Assembly (NCBI RefSeq): GCF_003997495.1
Contig: NZ_RZRU01000012.1
Location: 1-64,000 of the forward strand
Length of the DNA stretch: 64,000 nucleotides
Reading direction: 5' to 3'
DNA from: Mesorhizobium sp. M7A.F.Ca.US.008.03.1.1
Lineage (GTDB): Bacteria; Pseudomonadota; Alphaproteobacteria; Rhizobiales; Rhizobiaceae
Part shown: positions 19,057 to 26,944 of the stretch, piece by piece
Layout: every line of letters starts with the position of its first letter
Numbering within the stretch: position 1 is the stretch's first letter
The notes under the pieces: generated by a model
Databases searched by the model: none
The model's input: the letters and a program-made list of their open reading frames with translations, nothing else
Told to the model about the DNA's origin: nothing
Position numbers and translations under genes: made by a program

Positions 19057-19503
19057 GTGCAGCCTGACAACATTCACGCGACAATGGTTTTGATCGGCGA
19101 GCGCGGCATTCTCGTCACCGGAGCCTCCGGTTCGGGCAAGACGACGCTGGCGCTGGCGCTCATCGACCATTGTCGCCAGCGCGGCCTGTTCTCGCGGCTC
19201 GTCGGTGACGATCAGCTCTTTGTCGAGGCGCATGCCGGCCGGCTGCTGTGCCGCGCTCCCGCCGCCATAGAAGGGCTCGTCGAGGTGCCCGGGCTCGGCC
19301 CCCGACCTCTGCCATTCGAGCCGGTCGGCCTCGTCGACCTGCATGTCCGCCTGGTGCCGGCCGGCGAAGCGGTGCGCTTCCAGGAGGATGCCGCAACCAG
19401 CATCGCCGGTTGTCTGGTGCCGCGGGTCGAGGTGGTCGAACGCAATGTCCCAGCGGTCTTGCCAGTCGTGATGGCGCGGCTGTCGATCGCGCCTTTTCTA
19501 TGA
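19057..19503 (+). CDS. hprK: Short HPr kinase/phosphorylase (HprK C-terminal domain type)
   Basis: This is the 148-residue alphaproteobacterial form of HprK, consisting only of the catalytic domain. Walker A GASGSGKT is at residues 22-29, LVGDDQLF follows and VPGLGPRPLP corresponds to the family loop. It lacks the N-terminal domain of Firmicutes HprK. It would phosphorylate the serine of HPr. The start is taken as GTG 19057 (NIHATMVLIG follows); ATG 19084 is the fallback. It sits 32 bases after chvG and before EIIA and HPr, an arrangement shared by many rhizobia. Confidence 0.9.
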   Translation: MQPDNIHATMVLIGERGILVTGASGSGKTTLALALIDHCRQRGLFSRLVGDDQLFVEAHAGRLLCRAPAAIEGLVEVPGLGPRPLPFEPVGLVDLHVRLVPAGEAVRFQEDAATSIAGCLVPRVEVVERNVPAVLPVVMARLSIAPFL

Positions 19504-19667
19504 TCCGCTCCGGGTTTTTTGCTGCAATGCGTCAAAATGGCATGCGCCTGCGCAATTTTGGGCTTGTCAACGGGCCGCGCGTCGACAAGATAGCGCTCCC
19601 GCCACCTGGATTGGCTGGCGAGCATAAAATGCGCCTGTGAAGCGGCGATGACGGGAGCCACCAAAGA

Positions 19668-20069
19668 ATGATCGGACTCGTGCTTGTAACGCACGGTCAA
19701 CTGGCCACCGAGTTCCGACATGCCGTCGAACATGTCGTCGGGCCACAAGACAATTTCGAAACCGTGGCGATCGGTGCCGACGACGATATGGAGCAGCGTC
19801 GCCGCGACATCGTCGATGCGGTTGCCCGTGTCGACACCGGGGCGGGCGTCATCGTGCTGACCGACATGTTCGGCGGCACGCCCTCCAACCTTGCCATTTC
19901 GGTGATGGAGTCCGGCCGCACCGAAGTGATCGCCGGCATGAACCTGCCGATGCTGATCAAGCTCTCCTCGATCCGCAAGGGCGACAACATGGCCGCCGCG
20001 CTCGACGAGGCGCAGGCCGCCGGCCGCAAATACATCAACGTCGCCAGCCAGCTCCTGAGCAGCAAATGA
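19668..20069 (+). CDS. manX: PTS EIIA component, mannose family (regulatory)
   Basis: The 133-residue EIIA-Man-type protein starts MIGLVLVTHGQLA with the phospho-acceptor His9 and contains VIVLTDMFGGTPSNLA, the family signature. No EIIB, EIIC or EIID gene is nearby, so sugar transport is unlikely. In alphaproteobacteria this protein acts as a phosphate sink or regulator, with inputs from PtsP (EI-Ntr). It overlaps the HPr gene by 4 bases (ATGA), indicating tight coupling. Confidence 0.93.
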   Translation: MIGLVLVTHGQLATEFRHAVEHVVGPQDNFETVAIGADDDMEQRRRDIVDAVARVDTGAGVIVLTDMFGGTPSNLAISVMESGRTEVIAGMNLPMLIKLSSIRKGDNMAAALDEAQAAGRKYINVASQLLSSK

Positions 20070-20362
20070 ACGCCCTGTCCCCGGAAAAAGATCAGATTGT
20101 CCGGGATTTTCCCATCATCAACCAGCGTGGCCTTCATGCCCGCGCCTCGGCGAAGTTCGTCCAGCTGGCCAGCGGCTTCGATGCCTCGGTGCATGTCGAG
20201 AAGGATGGCGTCAAGGTCGGCGGCACCTCGATCATGGGCCTGATGATGCTGGCGGCAAGCCCCGGCTATTCGATCCGCGTCACCGCCAGCGGGCCGGAGG
20301 CCCGCCAGGTCATCGACGCCCTGGAGCAACTGGTGGCGTCCCGCTTCGGCGAGGAATGCTGA
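20066..20362 (+). CDS. ptsH: HPr family phosphocarrier protein
   Basis: The 98-residue HPr has the EI-phosphorylated His24 in QRGLHARAS and the HprK-target serine at about Ser55 in VGGTSIMGLMML. It carries phosphate between EI-Ntr and EIIA proteins. The coupled start at 20066 overlaps the EIIA stop. A stem-loop and a probable operator follow before ahcY. Confidence 0.94.
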   Translation: MNALSPEKDQIVRDFPIINQRGLHARASAKFVQLASGFDASVHVEKDGVKVGGTSIMGLMMLAASPGYSIRVTASGPEARQVIDALEQLVASRFGEEC

Positions 20363-20378
20363 TCTGGTAGAGCGCCGA

Positions 20379-20399
20379 TGCATGTCCGAGAGACATGCA
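20379..20399. other. Stem-loop between ptsH and ahcY
   Basis: TGCATGTC (20379-20386) and GACATGCA (20392-20399) form a perfect 8-base stem with loop CGAGA. The arms match those of the repeat at 17158-17209, so this may be a shortened RIME copy. No T run follows, so termination is doubtful. Confidence 0.55.
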
Positions 20400-20402
20400 C
20401 GA

Positions 20403-20418
20403 ATAAAGATTTCTTTAT
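20403..20418. promoter_or_regulatory. Probable operator palindrome upstream of ahcY
   Basis: ATAAAG-ATTT-CTTTAT is a perfect 6-base inverted repeat in an AT-rich patch 126 bases before the ahcY start. Its form resembles operators of ArsR-family regulators of the S-adenosylhomocysteine/methionine cycle (SahR-like). That link is inferred; no such regulator gene is in the window. Confidence 0.45.
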
Positions 20419-20543
20419 ATCCCATTGTCGTCCTTGCTCCGATCTGCTAGTCAGGCCGGCAATTCGCGCCCTTCGACGCGCCGACCGGCGCGGGCGCATC
20501 CGCAACAAATTCGCAAGCACAACATTCGCATCGGAGTACTGCC

Positions 20544-21944
20544 ATGACGGGTAGCAAGGACTATGTGGTCGCCGACATCTCGCTTGCCGGCTGGGGCCGC
20601 AAGGAACTCGAGATCGCCGAAACCGAAATGCCGGGCCTGATGGCCTGCCGTGAGGAATTCGGTCCCAAGCAGCCGCTCAAGGGCGCGCGCATCACCGGTT
20701 CGCTGCACATGACGATCCAGACGGCGGTGCTGATCGAGACGCTGAAGGTGCTGGGCGCCGATATCCGCTGGGCCTCCTGCAACATCTTTTCGACCCAGGA
20801 TCACGCGGCCGCGGCCATCGCCGAAGCCGGCATCCCGGTGTTTGCCGTCAAGGGCGAGTCGCTCGAGGAGTATTGGGACTACACCGACAAGATCTTCCAG
20901 TGGACCGATGGCGGCCTTTCCAACATGATCCTCGATGACGGTGGCGACGCTACCATGTACATCCTGATCGGCGCCCGCGCCGAGGCCGGCGAGGACGTCC
21001 TGTCCAACCCGCAGAGCGAGGAAGAGGAATACTTCTACGCCCAGGTCAAGAAGCGCCTGAAGGCTTCGCCCGGCTTCTTCACCAAGCAGAAGGCGGCGAT
21101 CCGCGGCGTCACCGAAGAGACGACCACCGGCGTCAACCGCCTCTACCAGCTGCAGAAGAAGGGCCTGCTGCCCTTCCCCGCCATCAACGTCAACGACTCG
21201 GTCACCAAGTCGAAGTTCGACAACAAATATGGCTGCAAGGAATCGCTGGTCGACGGCATCCGCCGCGGCACCGACACGATGATGGCCGGCAAGGTCGCTG
21301 TCGTGTGCGGCTATGGCGACGTCGGCAAGGGCTCGTCGGCCTCGCTCAAGGGCGCCGGCGCCCGCGTCAAGGTCACCGAGGTCGATCCGATCTGCGCCCT
21401 GCAGGCGGCAATGGACGGTTTTGAAGTCGTCACGCTGGAAGATGCGGCCCCCACCGCCGACATCGTCATCACCACCACCGGCAACAAGGATGTCGTCACC
21501 CTCGACCATATGCGCTCGATGAAGGACATGGTCATCGTCGGCAACATCGGCCACTTCGACAATGAGATCCAGGTTGCCGCGCTGCGCAATTTGAAATGGA
21601 CCAACGTCAAGCCGCAGGTCGACATGATCACCTTCGCGGACGGCAAGCGGATGATCCTTTTGTCGGAAGGGCGGCTGCTCAATCTCGGCAACGCCACCGG
21701 CCACCCGAGCTTCGTCATGTCGGCATCCTTCACCAACCAGGTGCTGGCGCAGATCGAGCTCTACACCAAGCCCGGCCAGTACGAGAACCAGGTCTATGTC
21801 CTGCCCAAGCATCTCGACGAAAAGGTCGCGCGCCTGCATCTCGACAAGCTCGGCGCCCGCCTGACCGAACTGTCGGGTGAACAAGCTGCCTATATCGGCG
21901 TCACGCCGCAGGGTCCGTTCAAGCCGGAACACTACCGCTATTAA
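20544..21944 (+). CDS. ahcY: Adenosylhomocysteinase
   Basis: AhcY reversibly splits S-adenosylhomocysteine to homocysteine and adenosine and so relieves inhibition of methyltransferases. The 466-residue protein has the NAD-binding run [32 protein letters not shown], and the C-terminal HYRY that closes the neighbouring active site. A ~40-residue insertion around [20 protein letters not shown] is typical of the proteobacterial form. It has a canonical terminator and a possible operator upstream, suggesting a single-gene unit. Confidence 0.98.
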   Translation: MTGSKDYVVADISLAGWGRKELEIAETEMPGLMACREEFGPKQPLKGARITGSLHMTIQTAVLIETLKVLGADIRWASCNIFSTQDHAAAAIAEAGIPVFAVKGESLEEYWDYTDKIFQWTDGGLSNMILDDGGDATMYILIGARAEAGEDVLSNPQSEEEEYFYAQVKKRLKASPGFFTKQKAAIRGVTEETTTGVNRLYQLQKKGLLPFPAINVNDSVTKSKFDNKYGCKESLVDGIRRGTDTMMAGKVAVVCGYGDVGKGSSASLKGAGARVKVTEVDPICALQAAMDGFEVVTLEDAAPTADIVITTTGNKDVVTLDHMRSMKDMVIVGNIGHFDNEIQVAALRNLKWTNVKPQVDMITFADGKRMILLSEGRLLNLGNATGHPSFVMSASFTNQVLAQIELYTKPGQYENQVYVLPKHLDEKVARLHLDKLGARLTELSGEQAAYIGVTPQGPFKPEHYRY

Positions 21945-21973
21945 CCAAAGCTAAAATTACTACCAGATATTGA

Positions 21974-22009
21974 GGCCGGGCGATTGACTTTTCGCCCGGC
22001 CATATTTTT
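21974..22009 (+). terminator. Rho-independent terminator of ahcY
   Basis: A perfect 9-base stem GGCCGGGCG (21974-21982) and CGCCCGGCC (21993-22001) is followed by ATATTTTTG, 30 bases after the ahcY stop. Confidence 0.9.
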
Positions 22010-22143
22010 GCGCGCCATCAGCCTTCACGGCGATTCGGCGAGGGGTTATTGTCGGGTGATTCGGCGATGCTTCCAGCCCGAGAGGGTCAAGAGAGGCACG
22101 CATCAGGGCGGTCTTGCATTCAGGCGGCGGAGAGGACCAAGAC

Positions 22144-24699
22144 ATGCCGGGGCAACACCCGCACAGAGCGGGACGGGCCGTTTCCGGCGGCCATAACGAT
22201 TCGGGGATTGCTGGCTCCGCCCTGGAAGGCGGGAGCCTGTCCTGGCGCGCCCGCGCGTCGACATTCCTTGCCACCTCCGCGCTCTCGGCCCCCTTGGCTG
22301 GCGCCGTCGCGCATGCCGAAACCGCTGCTGCCAGCGTGGCTGGACTGTCGCTGAGCGCCATCGAGGTCATGCAGCTTGCCGTGTTCGTCGGCGTGACGGG
22401 TGCCGCACTGATATCGGCCATCGTTCTCATCCGCGAAAGAGCCCGCACCTCGGCGGAGAATGTCGAACTCAGGAGCCGCCTCGCCGACATCAACGCGGCG
22501 CTCCGCCGCTCCGAGGCGCTGCTCAATCTGCGCGACCAGCGCGTGGTCGTCTGGGCCGCGGAAAACAAGAAGCCCGAACTCATCGGCACATTGCCCGTCG
22601 AAAGCGGCGCTCCCGAGGACAGGGCCGCTTTTCTTGCTTTCGGCCGCTGGCTGATGCCGCGTTCGGCGGCGGCACTCGAACATGCCGTCGCGGGATTGCG
22701 CGAGAAGGCCAAACCCTTCGACCTCGTCATCGAATCGCAGGCCGGCGCCCCGCTCGAAGTGCATGGCCGCAAGAGTGCCGCGCATGTGCTCGTGCGTTTT
22801 GTCTCGCTCTCGGAGACGCAGCGCAGCCAGGCCAGGCTGAAGATCGAGAACCAGCGGCTGGCCGCCGACCACGACACGATGATCGGCCTGCTCGACGCGC
22901 TGAACATGCCGACATGGCTCCGCGGCGAGGATGGCGGACTGAAGTGGGTCAACCGCGCCTATGCCGATGCCGTCGAAGCCGAAAATGCCGAAGCCGCGGT
23001 TCGGGAGAAAAAAGAGTTCCTCGGCGGCCAGGCGCGCGATGCGATTGCCGCCCAGCACAAGACGCATCCGGTTTTCGAGCAGTCGCTGTCCACCGTGATC
23101 GAAGGGGACCGACGTGTGTTCGCGGTCACCGATTTTGCCGGCAGCGATGGCTCGGCCGGCCTTGCCTGCGACACCAGTGCCATCGAGGCGGTTCGGGGCG
23201 AATACGAACGGACGGTGCGAAGCCACGCCGACACGCTCGACCAGCTCAACACGGCGGTCGCCATTTTCGACACCGACGAGAAGCTGCGGTTCTTCAACCA
23301 GGCCTTCCAGAAGCTTTGGGGCCTCGACGCAGGCTTCCTGCACAGCGCTCCCGACAATGCCTTGCTGCTCGACCGGCTGCGCAGCGAAGGCAAGATCGCC
23401 GAACAGCCTGAATGGCGCCGCTGGAAGGAAGGCCTGCTCGGCGCCTATCGCGCCGTCGAATCCCAGGAACATTGGTGGCATCTGCCGGACGGCAAGACCA
23501 TCCGCGTCGTCGCCAACCCGCAGCCCAAGGGCGGCGTGACCTGGGTGTTCGAGAACCTGACCGAGAAGATGGACCTCGAGAGCCGCTACCAGACCGCGGT
23601 GCGGGTCCAGGGCGAGACGCTCGACAATCTTGCCGAAGGCGTGGCGGTGTTCGGACCCGACGGCAGGCTCCGGCTGTCGAATCCTGCCTTTGCCACGCTT
23701 TGGGGTTTGAGCGGCGAAGCGGCCAAGCCCAGTGTCCACGTGTCCACGATACGCGACCTTTGCGACCGGCAGGCCGCGGACAGCCCCTGGCCCGGCTTCG
23801 TTGCCGCCATCACCGGCTTCGACGACGAGCGCCGCGACCGCCACGGGCAGACCGAGCTCAACAACGGCAATGTCTTGAGTTACGCCATGATCCCGCTGCC
23901 CAACGGGCAAGTGATGATGACCTTCGTCGATGTCACCGACAGCGTCAACGTCGAACGGGCGCTGAAGGACAAGAACGAGGCGCTGCAAAAATCCGATCAG
24001 CTCAAGAACGAATTCGTCCAGCACGTTTCCTATGAACTGCGCTCGCCGCTGACCAACATCATAGGCTTCACCGAACTGCTGTCGCTGCCCACGACCGGTC
24101 CGCTGACGCAGAAGCAGCGCGAATATGTCGAGCATGTCAGCTCGTCCTCCTCGGTCCTGCTCACCATCGTCAACGACATCCTCGACCTGGCGACGGTCGA
24201 CGCCGGCATCATGCAGCTCGACATCTCCGAAGTGCAGGTCGATCGCACCATCGCCGCTGCGGCCGAGCTGGTGGCCGACCGGCTGGAAGAGCATTCGATC
24301 AGTCTCCAGGTCGACGCCATTGCAGCGCCGAAGACGTTTCATGGCGATGAGGTCCGCGTCCGCCAGATCCTCTACAATCTGCTCAGCAACGCCGCCAATT
24401 ACGCCCCGGAAGCCAGCATCATCCGGCTCACCTGCCGCCATCTGGCGGACGGGGTGGAATTCTCGGTTCATGACGATGGTCCCGGCATGCCGCCCGATGT
24501 GCTCGATTCGGTGTTCCGCCGTTTCGAGCCGCGCGCCAATGGCGGCCGCCGGCGCGGTGCCGGCCTCGGCCTGTCGATCGTCAAGAGCTTCGTCGAGCTG
24601 CATGGCGGCAGCGTTCGCATCGAAACCGGCAAGGACAAGGGCACGACCGTCATCTGCACCTTTCCCGACATGCCGGGCATCCGCGCCGCGGCCGAGTAG
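22144..24699 (+). CDS. divL: DivL-type tyrosine pseudo-histidine kinase (cell-cycle regulator)
   Basis: The 851-residue membrane sensor has hydrophobic segments near residues 45-60 and 75-98, PAS-type domains across about 250-600, and a kinase-like core. At the phospho-acceptor site it reads VSYELRSPLTNIIGF, with Tyr630 in place of His. This substitution is the mark of DivL, which in Caulobacter and rhizobia modulates the CckA-ChpT-CtrA phosphorelay through DivK. The ATP-binding boxes look intact (NLLSNAANY, DDGPGMPP, GAGLGLSIVKSF). ATG 22144 has AGAGGA upstream and is preferred over TTG 22114. tsaE-amgK follows by 8 bases. Confidence 0.93.
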   Translation: MPGQHPHRAGRAVSGGHNDSGIAGSALEGGSLSWRARASTFLATSALSAPLAGAVAHAETAAASVAGLSLSAIEVMQLAVFVGVTGAALISAIVLIRERARTSAENVELRSRLADINAALRRSEALLNLRDQRVVVWAAENKKPELIGTLPVESGAPEDRAAFLAFGRWLMPRSAAALEHAVAGLREKAKPFDLVIESQAGAPLEVHGRKSAAHVLVRFVSLSETQRSQARLKIENQRLAADHDTMIGLLDALNMPTWLRGEDGGLKWVNRAYADAVEAENAEAAVREKKEFLGGQARDAIAAQHKTHPVFEQSLSTVIEGDRRVFAVTDFAGSDGSAGLACDTSAIEAVRGEYERTVRSHADTLDQLNTAVAIFDTDEKLRFFNQAFQKLWGLDAGFLHSAPDNALLLDRLRSEGKIAEQPEWRRWKEGLLGAYRAVESQEHWWHLPDGKTIRVVANPQPKGGVTWVFENLTEKMDLESRYQTAVRVQGETLDNLAEGVAVFGPDGRLRLSNPAFATLWGLSGEAAKPSVHVSTIRDLCDRQAADSPWPGFVAAITGFDDERRDRHGQTELNNGNVLSYAMIPLPNGQVMMTFVDVTDSVNVERALKDKNEALQKSDQLKNEFVQHVSYELRSPLTNIIGFTELLSLPTTGPLTQKQREYVEHVSSSSSVLLTIVNDILDLATVDAGIMQLDISEVQVDRTIAAAAELVADRLEEHSISLQVDAIAAPKTFHGDEVRVRQILYNLLSNAANYAPEASIIRLTCRHLADGVEFSVHDDGPGMPPDVLDSVFRRFEPRANGGRRRGAGLGLSIVKSFVELHGGSVRIETGKDKGTTVICTFPDMPGIRAAAE

Positions 24700-24707
24700 C
24701 GCGTTCG

Positions 24708-26219
24708 ATGACCGGACTGGTGCTGGAGCGAATACTCGCCGACGAGACCCACACAGCGCGGCTGGGCGAAGATCTGGCGCTGTCGCTGCGCCCAGGCGAC
24801 GTGCTTGCCCTCAAGGGCGATCTGGGCGCCGGCAAGTCGACGCTGGCGCGGGCCTTGATCAGGACCTTGGCCGACGATGCCGGCCTCGACGTTCCGAGTC
24901 CGACCTTCACGCTGGTGCAGAGCTACGACACCCGCATTCCGGTCCATCATTTCGATCTCTACCGCCTGTCCTCGGCGGAGGAGCTCGATGAACTTGGTTT
25001 CGACGAAGCCCTGACGCAGGGTGCTGCTTTGGTCGAATGGCCGGAACGCGCGGAAGTCCATCTGCCGAAATCCACGGTCCTTATCGAGCTCATCCAGCAT
25101 GGCGACGGTCGGTTGGCGCGATTGTCGGGGCAGGGACCTGCCTTCGATCGGGCCGCACGGTCGCTGGCCATGCGCGACTTTCTCGTGAGCGCCGGCTGGG
25201 CGGAAGCGCAGCGCCGCCATTTCATTGGCGATGCTTCGGCCCGCTCCTACGAGATTGTTTCGCTGCCGGACCAGAAGCCGCGGGTCCTGATGAACTCGCC
25301 ACGGCTGGTTCTCGGTCCCCCTGTGCGCGACGGCAAGCCCTATGCCGAGATCGCGCACACCGCCCAATCGGTCTCCGCCTTCGTCGCCATTGACCGCGTC
25401 TTGAAGGCAGGCGGCGTCAGCGTTCCGCAAATCCATGCCGAGGATCAGGAGCAAGGCTTTCTTTTGCTCGAACATCTTGGTTCGGAAGGGTTTCTCGGCA
25501 GTGATGGCCAGCCGCTGCCCGCGCGCTGCGCGGCGGCGGCCGAGCTGCTGGCCATGATGCATGGCAGGATCTGGCCCCGGCGCCTGGAAACAGGGTTAGG
25601 CGGCTTCCACGAGGTGCCGCCTTTCGACCGCGAAGCCATGATGATCGAAGCCGATCTGCTGGTCGATTGGTATGTGCCGGCAATCACTGGCGCTCCGGCA
25701 AGCGACAGTTTGCGCGCCGGTTACCACAAGCAATGGAACATGCTGCTCGACCGGCTGCATGGCCGCGAGGTCACGCTGATGCTGCGTGACTTCCATTCGC
25801 CCAACATCATCTGGCGCGGCGACCGTTCAGGGCATGATCGGCTGGGCATCGTCGATTTCCAGGATGCGCTGATCGGCCCGTCCGCCTATGACGTCGCCTC
25901 GCTCGCCATGGACGCGCGTGTTACGATGTCGCCCGAGATCGAGAAAAAGACGCTGGATGCCTACGTCGCGGCGCGCCACGCAGCCGGCGCTTTCGACGAG
26001 GCAAGCTTCCTGGAATCATACGCCATCATGGCGGCGCAGCGAAATTCCAAGATCCTCGGCATCTTCGTCCGCCTCGAAAAACGCGACGGCAAGCCCTATT
26101 ATCTGAAGCACCTGCCGCGCATCCGCGATTATCTGCGCCGGGCCCTGTCTCATCCGGCGTTGGCAAGCCTGCGCGAATTCTACGACGCTCACGGTTTGCT
26201 GGAGGAGCGAGCGCTGTGA
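24708..26219 (+). CDS. tsaE: Bifunctional TsaE / AmgK-type sugar kinase fusion
   Basis: This 503-residue protein joins two functions. Residues ~1-150 are TsaE, the ATPase of tRNA t6A synthesis: Walker A GDLGAGKST, PSPTFTLVQSY, HFDLYRL and the LVEWPER motif. From ~155 (RDFLVSAGWAEAQ) to the end is an aminoglycoside-phosphotransferase-fold kinase of the AmgK group. LRDFHSPNIIW is the catalytic loop and GIVDFQDALIGP the metal-binding loop. AmgK phosphorylates the anomeric position of MurNAc/GlcNAc in cell-wall recycling. The next gene is the MurU-like partner, supporting this assignment. The fusion is common in Rhizobiales. It overlaps the next gene by 4 bases. Confidence 0.93.
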   Translation: MTGLVLERILADETHTARLGEDLALSLRPGDVLALKGDLGAGKSTLARALIRTLADDAGLDVPSPTFTLVQSYDTRIPVHHFDLYRLSSAEELDELGFDEALTQGAALVEWPERAEVHLPKSTVLIELIQHGDGRLARLSGQGPAFDRAARSLAMRDFLVSAGWAEAQRRHFIGDASARSYEIVSLPDQKPRVLMNSPRLVLGPPVRDGKPYAEIAHTAQSVSAFVAIDRVLKAGGVSVPQIHAEDQEQGFLLLEHLGSEGFLGSDGQPLPARCAAAAELLAMMHGRIWPRRLETGLGGFHEVPPFDREAMMIEADLLVDWYVPAITGAPASDSLRAGYHKQWNMLLDRLHGREVTLMLRDFHSPNIIWRGDRSGHDRLGIVDFQDALIGPSAYDVASLAMDARVTMSPEIEKKTLDAYVAARHAAGAFDEASFLESYAIMAAQRNSKILGIFVRLEKRDGKPYYLKHLPRIRDYLRRALSHPALASLREFYDAHGLLEERAL

Positions 26220-26944
26220 CAGCAGGACCGGACACCGCCATCGTACTTGCCGCCGGCCTTGGCAAACGCATGCGGCCGATCACCGACACCATTCCCAAGC
26301 CGCTGGTCAGGATTGCCGGCAAGACGTTGCTCGACTGGAGCCTCGACAGCCTGGCAGCCGCCGGCGTCGGCAAGGCGGTCGTCAACGTTCACTACTTTCC
26401 CGAACAGATCGTCGCCCATGTCGCCGCGCGCGCCGCGCCAAAAATCGTCATTTCCGATGAGAGCGAACAACTGCTCGATTCCGCCGGCGGCATCGTCAAG
26501 GCGTTGCCGGAACTGGGCGATCAGCCCTTCTACATCCTCAACGCCGACACCTTCTGGATCGATGACGGTCCTCACAATCTCCAGCGCCTCGCCCTTGCAT
26601 GGGACGCGGCGAAAATGGATATTCTGTTGATGCTGGCGGATCTCCAACAGGCGACCGGACACTGCGGCAGCACCGATTTCCTGGTGGCGCCGGACGGCGG
26701 CTTGCGGCGTTCAAAGGGGGACCCGGCGGGGCTGATCTATGCCGGGGCGGCGATCGTCCATCCGCGCCTGTTCAAGGGCGCACCGGCCGGGCCGCACTCG
26801 CTCAACGCCTATTTCGATTCCGCCACCGCCGCAGGGCGCCTGTTCGGCATGCCGATGCATGGCCACTGGATCACCGTCGGCACGCCCGATGCCGTACCGC
26901 TCGCGGAAGCGGCGGTCGCCGGTGCGCTAATCGAGTCGCAATGA
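26216..26944 (+). CDS. murU: MurU-like nucleotidyltransferase (MurNAc-1-phosphate uridylyltransferase family)
   Basis: The 242-residue nucleotidyltransferase has the sugar-phosphate signature LAAGLGKRMRPITDTIPKPL, then LDSAGGIVKAL and ILNADTFWIDD with the metal-binding Asp. In the Pseudomonas recycling pathway AmgK makes MurNAc-1-phosphate and MurU makes UDP-MurNAc, bypassing de novo synthesis and fosfomycin-sensitive MurA. Start is a GTG at 26216 overlapping the amgK stop, with GGAGGAG upstream. The exact sugar is inferred from the neighbour. Confidence 0.87.
   Translation: MTAGPDTAIVLAAGLGKRMRPITDTIPKPLVRIAGKTLLDWSLDSLAAAGVGKAVVNVHYFPEQIVAHVAARAAPKIVISDESEQLLDSAGGIVKALPELGDQPFYILNADTFWIDDGPHNLQRLALAWDAAKMDILLMLADLQQATGHCGSTDFLVAPDGGLRRSKGDPAGLIYAGAAIVHPRLFKGAPAGPHSLNAYFDSATAAGRLFGMPMHGHWITVGTPDAVPLAEAAVAGALIESQ

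Noticed and set aside
17219..19084. 621-codon open frame on the minus strand opposite chvG
   Set aside because: It is the shadow of chvG in high-GC sequence; its protein is low-complexity and lacks any domain, whereas chvG has all kinase motifs.
20363..20543. SAM or SAH riboswitch before ahcY
   Set aside because: No conserved riboswitch core was recognised; only an 8-bp hairpin and an AT-rich palindrome are seen.
22120..24603. 827-codon minus-strand frame opposite divL
   Set aside because: Same cause: the antisense frame of a GC-rich gene. The translated product has no recognisable fold.
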